Shown piece after piece: positions 1 through 5,415 of a stretch of 10,089 nucleotides of DNA. The stretch covers positions 1-10,089 of the forward strand of contig JAKBSB010000037.1 in NCBI GenBank assembly GCA_021845155.1, given 5' to 3'. The notes below the pieces were generated by a model. It was given only the letters and a program-made list of their open reading frames with translations, made no database searches and was not told the origin of the DNA. The stretch is from Thermoplasmata archaeon. Lineage in GTDB: Archaea; Thermoplasmatota; Thermoplasmata; Thermoplasmatales; Thermoplasmataceae. Position 1 is the first letter of the stretch. Every line of letters begins with the position of its first letter. The position numbers were made by a program, and so were the translations under genes.

Positions 1-1
1 G

Positions 2-67
2 GTAGATCAGAGGATAATAGAGCCTACGGAGGAGGATCTGGAAGTGCTCCGGGAGGCTAGGAAATAG
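2..67 (+). CDS. C-terminal end of an unidentified protein (cut by window start)
   Basis: The last 21 codons of a reading frame that enters from the left edge, ending in TAG at 65-67. The visible tail is charged and helix-like (it includes IIEPTEEDLEVLREARK), with a Pro-Thr-Glu-Glu helix cap followed by an amphipathic acidic stretch, which is typical of a real protein end rather than random translation. The other frame without an early stop would give a Gly/Ser-rich sequence that looks less protein-like. I do not recognise the family. The same frame stays open for another 32 codons after the TAG, up to TAA at 164-166. This may be chance or may mean the stop is a late mutation. Function cannot be inferred. 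Confidence 0.45.
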   Translation, partial: VDQRIIEPTEEDLEVLREARK

Positions 68-184
68 GCAATAAGAACCATAGAGATTAATTCCGGGATA
101 AGCCTTCTAATTCATGCGGAAAGTAAGATAAAAGGAGAAAAGTTCCGAAATTCAGAGCGGAAATAAATTGCGAAAGTGTATGTA

Positions 185-194
185 GATATATATC
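185..194 (+). promoter_or_regulatory. Possible TATA box before the 237-515 reading frame
   Basis: GATATATATC is a perfect palindrome and a fair archaeal TATA element, preceded by the purine-rich GCGAAAG, which could serve as a BRE. Transcription would be expected to begin about 25 bases downstream, near 213-218. That would leave a leader of roughly 20 bases holding GAGGG (224-228), a possible ribosome-binding site 8 bases before ATG 237. Because it is a palindrome, the element could also work leftward. Confidence 0.35.
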
Positions 195-236
195 ACACAA
201 TTTCATCTGTGACACCACTTTTTGAGGGAATCGCCC

Positions 237-515
237 ATGAAAATACGTAAACGGAAACTGATCCTGAAGGACTTTGCCATGTGGGTTGAGAATCCCACCG
301 TTCAACTGTCAACAACCCGGAACAGAATAAAGGCATATTCCATTACTTCCATGCACAGGGATGCATGCAGAGGAAGCACTGATACCCATGAAGAGACACA
401 GTTGAAATCGGCAGTGACCTTAAGACTCGGTAATGGGTTCTCGCGAAACCGTCCAGGCCTGAAGAATGAAGACGAAAACGAAGCAAAAGTTGGAACCTTC
501 TATGCCATGGCTTAA
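237..515 (+). CDS. Unidentified 92-residue basic protein or remnant
   Basis: An open frame from ATG 237 (in-frame TTG also at 222) to TAA 513-515. The ATG is preferred because GAGGG lies 8 bases upstream and a TATA-like element lies at 185-194. The product is rich in Arg/Lys/Thr, starts with a basic run (MKIRKRKLILK), and has no signal peptide, membrane segment or recognised domain. It uses CGT, CGG and CGA arginine codons, which are rare in the neighbouring genes, so it may be foreign or not translated. The C-terminal half (DACRGSTDTHEETQLKSAV and onward) vaguely recalls the variable tail of archaeal IS605/IS607 TnpB proteins, but none of the TnpB catalytic motifs is present. It could be an eroded transposon end, a small lineage-specific gene, or chance. 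Confidence 0.3.
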   Translation: MKIRKRKLILKDFAMWVENPTVQLSTTRNRIKAYSITSMHRDACRGSTDTHEETQLKSAVTLRLGNGFSRNRPGLKNEDENEAKVGTFYAMA

Positions 516-600
516 GAATGGATCAGAATTTAAACAATCATTGGTACTGAAAGTTATGTTCAGAACTGGTTTCTGTCAAAAAGCAAAAAGAACAGTTCCT

Positions 601-614
601 TGAAACTTTTTAAA
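601..614 (+). promoter_or_regulatory. elp3 promoter (BRE plus TATA box)
   Basis: TGAAAC (601-606) followed by TTTTTAAA (607-614) fits an archaeal BRE/TATA pair. The TATA centre lies 29 bases before ATG 640, so the transcript would start at or next to the start codon, giving a leaderless mRNA. No ribosome-binding site is seen before the ATG, which agrees. Confidence 0.6.
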
Positions 615-632
615 GCAGAAAAGCATTTCTGC
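615..632. repeat. 7-bp perfect inverted repeat between TATA box and elp3 start
   Basis: GCAGAAA (615-621) and TTTCTGC (626-632) are perfect inverted copies separated by AGCA. The repeat directly abuts the TATA box and ends 8 bases before the start codon. This is a place where archaeal repressors commonly bind to block RNA polymerase. If the message is leaderless, it lies outside the mRNA and would act as DNA, not as an RNA hairpin. An operator role is inferred from position only. Confidence 0.4.
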
Positions 633-639
633 TACACTT

Positions 640-2190
640 ATGGATTTTTACTATGAGATTGTTCAGAAAATCAACTCAGGGATCATAGGAAGCAAAAGAG
701 AATTGCAGAATGAAAAAATAAAACTGTCCAGACTGGCTGGGATGGACTATATACCCGGAGATGTGGAGATTCTGAACTCAGGTCATAAGATAGATCCAGA
801 GTACCACAATCTGCTCAGGATCAAAACTACGAGAACAGTATCAGGTGTAGCTGTAGTGGCTGCAATGACATCCCCGGAGCGATGTCCTCATGGGAAATGC
901 ATATACTGCCCGGGAGGTGTTGACAATAATTCACCACAGGCATATACAGGTCATGAACCAGCTGCCCTTAGGGGGAGGAATAACAATTACGATCCATACA
1001 ACGAGGTTTTCGGCAGGCTCAAGCAGATTGATCTGATTGGCCATGATACCTCAAAGGTTGATCTCATCATTATGGGGGGCACTTTCACCGCCAGACCTCT
1101 CAGTTACCAGGAATGGTTTGTGAAAGGTTGCCTGGATGCAATGAACAGATCAATATCTGCGGACCTTCAGGAAGCCATCAGGGTGAATGAAACTGCAGAG
1201 AGGAGATGCATTGGCTTGACGGTTGAAACAAAACCTGACTGGTTCCTTGAAAAGGAGATTGATGCGGCACTCTCTTATGGGACCACGAAGGTTGAGCTTG
1301 GGGTCCAGAACATATCCGAGGAAATACTGAGAAAAAACATGAGGGGTCATGGCATTGCTGAAATAATCAAATCTACACAGCTTTCCAGGGATGCAGGCCT
1401 CAAGATTGTATATCATCTCATGCCTGGGATGCCGGGTTCCACATTCAACCAGGATCTTGAAAGCTTCAGGATAATGATAAATGATGCTGGATACAAGCCA
1501 GATATGCTGAAGATCTACCCAACTCTTGTTGTGAAGGGCACAACAATATACCGAATGTGGAAAAATGGAGATTACGTTCCAATGGATACAGATACAGCAG
1601 TTGACCTGATTGTTGAGATGATGAAACTGATGCCGCCGTGGATAAGGATTCAGAGGATGCAGAGAGATATACCCGTTAAGTTCATAGAGGCGGGTGTCAA
1701 GAGAAGCGACATAAGGAATATGGTTGAAGACCGCCTGAGAGATGAAAAGATACATACAGGGGAGATCAGGTTTCGTGAGATAGCAAACGATGCGTTTGGA
1801 AAATCCGAATTTTCACTCATAAGGAGGGATTATGAGGCGTCTGGTGGTAAGGAGATCTTCCTTTCATATGAGGATTCCAATGGAAAGATAATCGGTTTTG
1901 TGAGGTTGAGGATTCCCTCAGACCTGGCCCACAGAAAGGAAATGTTTTCGTCATCGGTTATCCGGGAGATAAAGGTCTTCGGAAATGTTGTGCCCATAGG
2001 ATCCCACAATGACCAGAGATGGCAGCATAGAGGCATGGGAGGCAATCTTCTTGCGGAGGCCGAAAGGATAACAGGGGAAGAATTTGGTCTCACAAGAATT
2101 CTGGTGATCAGTGGAATTGGAGTCAGGGAATATTTCAGGAACAGAGGATACAACCTGCTTGGACCGTATATGGCAAAAAATATCCGATAA
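640..2190 (+). CDS. elp3: Elp3 tRNA uridine(34) acetyltransferase / radical SAM enzyme
   Basis: This cytoplasmic enzyme uses S-adenosylmethionine and acetyl-CoA to start the carboxymethyl-type modification of wobble U34 in tRNA. In archaea it works without the other Elongator subunits. The radical-SAM core shows the archaeal cysteine motif RCPHGKCIYCPGG (C82, C87, C90), the Elp3 signatures YTGHEPAALRG (102-112), MGGTFTARP (145-153) and TVETKPDW (194-201), and a barrel ending near KIYPTLVVKGT. The C-terminal GNAT acetyltransferase domain covers about 390-516, with the acetyl-CoA loop QHRGMGG (462-468) and REYFRNRGY (496-504). At 516 residues it is near the usual length. The linker that normally carries a CxCxxC zinc motif instead reads TGEIRFRE (373-380), so three expected cysteines are Thr, Glu and Phe. 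ATG 640 is chosen from the TATA spacing. The gene stands alone and ends 8 bases from a convergent gene. Confidence 0.97.
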   Translation: MDFYYEIVQKINSGIIGSKRELQNEKIKLSRLAGMDYIPGDVEILNSGHKIDPEYHNLLRIKTTRTVSGVAVVAAMTSPERCPHGKCIYCPGGVDNNSPQAYTGHEPAALRGRNNNYDPYNEVFGRLKQIDLIGHDTSKVDLIIMGGTFTARPLSYQEWFVKGCLDAMNRSISADLQEAIRVNETAERRCIGLTVETKPDWFLEKEIDAALSYGTTKVELGVQNISEEILRKNMRGHGIAEIIKSTQLSRDAGLKIVYHLMPGMPGSTFNQDLESFRIMINDAGYKPDMLKIYPTLVVKGTTIYRMWKNGDYVPMDTDTAVDLIVEMMKLMPPWIRIQRMQRDIPVKFIEAGVKRSDIRNMVEDRLRDEKIHTGEIRFREIANDAFGKSEFSLIRRDYEASGGKEIFLSYEDSNGKIIGFVRLRIPSDLAHRKEMFSSSVIREIKVFGNVVPIGSHNDQRWQHRGMGGNLLAEAERITGEEFGLTRILVISGIGVREYFRNRGYNLLGPYMAKNIR

Positions 2191-2198
2191 TCATGCGG

Positions 2199-3188
2199 TC
2201 AGAGAATAAATATAAAATAGACAAACAGGATGAAGAATACAACTCCTGCGGATAAAGCGAAACCCGGTATCTTTTTTCTCATGATCATAGGAAGATAGAT
2301 CAGGGAGACGGTGACAGTGGCAAAAACGCTGAAATAGGATGCAATACCCACATTCCAGGGTATTATGAGAAAAACTATTCCTGGAAACAGTGTGGTGAAT
2401 ATTACCTTTTCACCAACAAGAGAGGCAACCGCCGTGGTATCTTTCCCCCTGTATGCCCACAGTGAGGCGCTCAGCGTCTCCTCAAGAACAGTAGCCATAG
2501 GAACTATGAGTATTGCAAGTGAGAGTGGACTTATGGAAGTAACAGTCGCAACCTCTTCTATGGAAGAGACAAGTATAACCGATCCGGCGTAAAGACCTAT
2601 TACAGATAGCGCAATTTCCAGCACTGAAGCAATCCACGGGTTCATGAATCTTGACAGGATCGGGGCTCCTTCTTCATCTTCGCCCATGGAAACTCTCTTT
2701 CTGGCGCTCAATATAACATATATTGCATACAGGATAATCAGTCCGGTTCCAGTTATATCCTGATAAAGCCTGTTAACAAAAAACACCGGTATTACCAGAA
2801 CTGGAAATATCAACGCGGTGAACAGGAATGGAAGAAAAAGTTCCCGGTCAAGATGCAGGGACATATCCTTCCTCTTTCCCCTCAGATAGGCAAAAACAAC
2901 TGCAGTCAGTACAGCACTGTATGCAAGTGATGAAGCCATGAATGGCTCACCAAAAATAGTACCAATGCCTATCTCATTGCCGGTGGAACTGCCTACTCCG
3001 AATATTGCTACCAGAATCACCACGAGTTCCGGAAATGATGTGAACACAGGCGAAATAATGCTTCCCGTGAACGTTTCTGTCCATCTCATCTTTCTCTGGA
3101 CAGATTCCAGTCCGTCAACGAAAATGTATGAGAATATAATCACCAGAAAAACGCTTAAGATAAGCATCAAGTAGACAGAAACCACCAC
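2199..3188 (-). CDS. Divergent Na+/Ca2+ exchanger-family (CaCA) membrane protein
   Basis: A 329-residue integral membrane protein with about ten hydrophobic segments and the inverted two-repeat plan of cation/Ca2+ antiporters. Alpha-1 (about 42-88) keeps SFPEL (51-55), the counterpart of the family's TSLPE, and GNEIGIGTIFGE (70-81). Alpha-2 (about 221-270) reads PMATVLEETLSAS, keeping the key glutamate (E237), then AYRGKDTTAVASLVGEK (245-261), the counterpart of the Gly-Asn-x-x-Gly-Ser-Asn helix. The central loop is charged (MGEDEEG, 168-174). The Ser-Asn pairs that usually line the ion site are Glu-Pro and Glu-Lys here, so the transported ion is uncertain: Ca2+/H+, Ca2+/Na+ or another cation. 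The start is GTG at 3188, placed by a TATA-like element 24 bases upstream. It is a single gene, convergent with elp3. Confidence 0.8.
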   Translation of the reverse strand: MVVSVYLMLILSVFLVIIFSYIFVDGLESVQRKMRWTETFTGSIISPVFTSFPELVVILVAIFGVGSSTGNEIGIGTIFGEPFMASSLAYSAVLTAVVFAYLRGKRKDMSLHLDRELFLPFLFTALIFPVLVIPVFFVNRLYQDITGTGLIILYAIYVILSARKRVSMGEDEEGAPILSRFMNPWIASVLEIALSVIGLYAGSVILVSSIEEVATVTSISPLSLAILIVPMATVLEETLSASLWAYRGKDTTAVASLVGEKVIFTTLFPGIVFLIIPWNVGIASYFSVFATVTVSLIYLPMIMRKKIPGFALSAGVVFFILFVYFIFIL

Positions 3189-3206
3189 GAGTCATCCCAT
3201 GGCCTG

Positions 3207-3222
3207 TTAAATTTTTTCGCCT
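3207..3222 (-). promoter_or_regulatory. Promoter of the exchanger gene (leftward)
   Basis: Read on the minus strand, GGCGAAAAAATTTAA gives a BRE-like GGCGAA followed by an AT-rich TATA element centred near 3212. That is 24 bases before the GTG start at 3188, consistent with a leaderless transcript. Confidence 0.5.
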
Positions 3223-3480
3223 TAAATCTTGGGTGTACAGGCAAGAAATCTGTGCGAAAAAAAGGAGATGAAATTTTCAGGTCTGAAGTGTGGTTGAGTG
3301 GTAGGATTACAGTTTCGCAATTCAAATCATGGAATGTGAAAATAATGCTGGTGGATACTCCAAAGTGGTCAGTAAGGTAAAGTCCAAAATGACGTGCGGT
3401 TCATGGGTTCTCAATGCATCCAGATCTGCAAATATTCTTGGTAATAAGGTACTAAAGATGTTGAAAGAGTATCCAGTGGC

Positions 3481-3505
3481 TTTCTGAGTTCTGGATTTTC
3501 TGAGT
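3481..3505 (+). repeat. 9-bp direct repeat upstream of the kdp promoter
   Basis: TTTCTGAGT occurs exactly at 3481-3489 and again at 3497-3505, 16 bases apart start to start. The second copy ends 5 bases before the BRE of the kdp promoter. Tandem sites just upstream of BRE/TATA are a common layout for archaeal activators. A regulatory role is inferred from position only. Confidence 0.4.
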
Positions 3506-3509
3506 GGAT

Positions 3510-3523
3510 GTGAAATTTATATA
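3510..3523 (+). promoter_or_regulatory. kdpFABC promoter (BRE plus TATA box)
   Basis: GTGAAA (3510-3515) followed by TTTATATA (3516-3523) is the best BRE/TATA match in the window. The expected start of transcription is about 3545-3551, at the TTG start of kdpF (3551), so the operon mRNA is probably leaderless. No other strong TATA box is evident between here and kdpC, which supports a single polycistronic unit. Confidence 0.75.
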
Positions 3524-3550
3524 TGCGAAAAAAATTAAGAATGAACTGAC

Positions 3551-3640
3551 TTGGTAATAGGATATGTAGTTCTCGGGATTGTAACACTCATTGTCAGTGT
3601 GTACCTCATCTACACCATAGTGGGAGCTGAAAAGTTTTGA
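3551..3640 (+). CDS. kdpF: KdpF, small membrane subunit of the Kdp K+ pump
   Basis: A 29-residue peptide starting at TTG 3551 and ending in TGA 3638-3640. It is one hydrophobic membrane helix beginning VIGYVVLGIVTLIV and ending YTIVGAEKF. The length, single helix and the tail Ala-Glu-x-Phe match bacterial KdpF, whose E. coli form is also 29 residues and ends in Ala-Glu-Ala-Phe. KdpF packs against KdpA and stabilises the KdpABC complex. The frame is closed by a TGA just upstream (3542-3544), which leaves TTG as the only reasonable start, and the promoter spacing fits a leaderless start there. Its last bases overlap the TTG start of kdpA (TTGA), so the two are probably translationally coupled. 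It is easily missed in automated annotation because of its size and start codon. Confidence 0.88.
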   Translation: MVIGYVVLGIVTLIVSVYLIYTIVGAEKF

Positions 3641-5415
3641 GTTTAGTGGTCTCTGTAACCTCTGGAAGTACATATTTCTGGAGTGGATTTTTCGCATCCA
3701 ACAGGGAACTCTCAGGTTTCATAATCATACTCATTTACCTCGTCCTGATTTCGATTTTTGCGTACCTCATCTCAGGCTACATATCAAAACTTTACCGGGG
3801 TGAAAGAACATGGCTCACCCCTGTATCCGGGCGAATTGTCTCATTTTTTGAAAACATGCTTGGGGAAGAGGCGAAGAAACAGATGAAATTCAGGGAGTAC
3901 TTCTCTGTTTTGATGATATTCAGCTTCTTCAGCGGTCTTATTGTATTCATAGCCATTTTTTTTCAGAACTCTCTTCCATATTCACTCGCAAATAATCACT
4001 TCAACCTCAGCCTGACATTCAACACTGTGGCCAGTTTTCTCACAAACACCAATCTGCAACACTACTCAAACCCTTCAGATCTGAGTTATTTCAGCGTTAC
4101 ATTTGGCATTACAGGGCTAATGTTTCTGGCTTCCGGGATTGGGTTTGCGGCGTCCATGGCATTCGTCAGGGGAATCCTTACGGACAAGGGAACCATAGGG
4201 AATTTTTTCCATGATTTCCTTGTGTCCATTTTCTACCTTATACTACCACTTACCATATTTGTGAGCCTGCTGCTGATTCTGGATGGAGTTCCACAGACCA
4301 TTCAGTCATATCTCGCAGTGCACAACATCATTGCACCAGGTTTCCAGTATGTACAGCTCGGTCCCGTTGGAACATTTGAGGCCATTAAAAACATTGGAAC
4401 AAACGGAGGAGGGTTTTACGGTTCAAACGCGGCATACCCATTGGAGAATCCAAACTGGTTCTCTAACATTCTCGAAGTGATTTCATTTACAATAATACCT
4501 CTCGGATCGATCTTTGCACTGGGGAAAGCACTGGATGAACCAAGGTTCGGAAGAATGCTCTACACCGTCATAATGGCAATATTCATGTTTTCTGCGTTCA
4601 TGGTTTTTTTCAGTGAGTATATTGGCATACCTTCAATGTCCGGACTTGGCCTGATATACACAGGAAACCTGCTTGGTAAGGAGAGTTATCTTGGCATTGC
4701 CCAGTCATCAATCTTTGCTTCCGGGGCTACTATAACGTCCACGGGTGCTGCAAACGGTGCTCTCCTGAACTATACTCCCGCTGGACTTGTGGGCATAATG
4801 ACGCCGCTTCTCCTTAACGACCCACTGGGAGGGGTTGGGACAGGAGTGCTCAATATATTCATGTATGTCATATTCACCGTTTTCATTGCGTCACTCATAG
4901 TTGGGAAGTTGCCTGAGCTCATGAGTCTGAGGATTGGATCAAAAGAGATCAAGTATTCAACGTTGAGTCTCATAACTCATCCTCTTCTCGTTATGATACC
5001 GCTTGGTGTTACGCTCTTGCTGCCTCATTTTCTGGGAACATTCATAAACAGCAAGCCGGCAGATCTGACATCCCTGCTATATGAGTTCGGCAGCGCTGCT
5101 GCAAACAATGGATCCGAGATGGGTGGTTTTCTGACCAATCAGGCCTATTTCAACTACCTGGACGGCGTAATCATGATTCTCGGAAGGTATCTTCTAATTG
5201 GATTCCAGCTTGTTATTGGCCAGTCTTTTGCAAATAAATCCCCTAAGATTGAATTCGGGAGAACAATTGACCCCGGATCATACACCTTTGCACTCCTTCT
5301 CATGATCATAATGATTCTTCTGGGTCTCCTGTCATTCTTTCCGGCACTGGTACTGGGACCTGTTCTCTCCTGGGCAAGGGATTTCAACCTGTTCATCGGG
5401 GTGATCATCAGGTGA
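3637..5415 (+). CDS. kdpA: KdpA, potassium-binding channel-like subunit of the Kdp ATPase
   Basis: The K+-selective membrane subunit through which K+ enters the KdpFABC complex, 592 residues (E. coli 557). It shows four pore-loop repeats: P1 SFLTNTNLQHYS (133-144), P2 KNIGTNGGGFYGSN (251-264), P3 TSTGAANGALL (367-377) followed by GGVGTG (398-403), and P4 SAAANNGSEMGGF (486-498). About ten membrane helices surround these, ending with a hydrophobic pair at 550-580. The start is TTG 3637, overlapping the kdpF stop by 4 bases; GGGAG at 3622-3626 lies 10 bases upstream. The gene ends by overlapping the GTG of kdpB by 4 bases. The N-terminal ~20 residues before the first helix are hydrophilic and longer than in E. 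coli, so a slightly later start (for example GTG 3646) cannot be ruled out. Confidence 0.97.
   Translation: MSLVVSVTSGSTYFWSGFFASNRELSGFIIILIYLVLISIFAYLISGYISKLYRGERTWLTPVSGRIVSFFENMLGEEAKKQMKFREYFSVLMIFSFFSGLIVFIAIFFQNSLPYSLANNHFNLSLTFNTVASFLTNTNLQHYSNPSDLSYFSVTFGITGLMFLASGIGFAASMAFVRGILTDKGTIGNFFHDFLVSIFYLILPLTIFVSLLLILDGVPQTIQSYLAVHNIIAPGFQYVQLGPVGTFEAIKNIGTNGGGFYGSNAAYPLENPNWFSNILEVISFTIIPLGSIFALGKALDEPRFGRMLYTVIMAIFMFSAFMVFFSEYIGIPSMSGLGLIYTGNLLGKESYLGIAQSSIFASGATITSTGAANGALLNYTPAGLVGIMTPLLLNDPLGGVGTGVLNIFMYVIFTVFIASLIVGKLPELMSLRIGSKEIKYSTLSLITHPLLVMIPLGVTLLLPHFLGTFINSKPADLTSLLYEFGSAAANNGSEMGGFLTNQAYFNYLDGVIMILGRYLLIGFQLVIGQSFANKSPKIEFGRTIDPGSYTFALLLMIIMILLGLLSFFPALVLGPVLSWARDFNLFIGVIIR
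5398..5406 (+). promoter_or_regulatory. kdpB ribosome-binding site
   Basis: GGGGTGATC lies 5 bases before GTG 5412 and is complementary to the conserved archaeal 16S 3' end. It sits inside the last codons of kdpA and fixes the GTG as the kdpB start. Confidence 0.7.

Larger units (their letters stand above)
3189..3550. other. Intergenic control region between divergent exchanger and kdp genes
   Basis: This 362-base gap separates the leftward exchanger gene from the rightward kdp operon. It holds a leftward promoter at its left end and, at its right end, a direct repeat and the kdp promoter. I see no supportable gene in the middle (about 3225-3480). It has no convincing start/RBS combination and no complete RNA-gene fold. 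A purine stretch (GCGAAAAAAAGGAGATGAAA) begins at 3254. Confidence 0.6.

Noticed and set aside
563..598. Inverted GAACTG (563-568) and CAGTTC (593-598).
   Set aside because: Only 6 bases with a 24-base gap; expected by chance in a window this size, and far from the transcription start.
1150..1755. Long open frame (201 codons) on the minus strand inside elp3.
   Set aside because: It lies wholly opposite a clearly conserved gene, has no recognised domain, and is explained by the codon use of elp3.
3254..3300. Possible C/D-box guide RNA (AGATGA then CTGA).
   Set aside because: The boxes do not match the consensus well and no terminal stem or second box pair was found.
3286..3332. tRNA-like stretch: TGGTTGAGTGG (3291-3301) resembles a D-arm box and AATTCAAATC (3319-3328) resembles a T-arm box.
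   Set aside because: Only 17 bases separate the two, too few for an anticodon arm. No acceptor stem pairs around them and no complete cloverleaf can be drawn.
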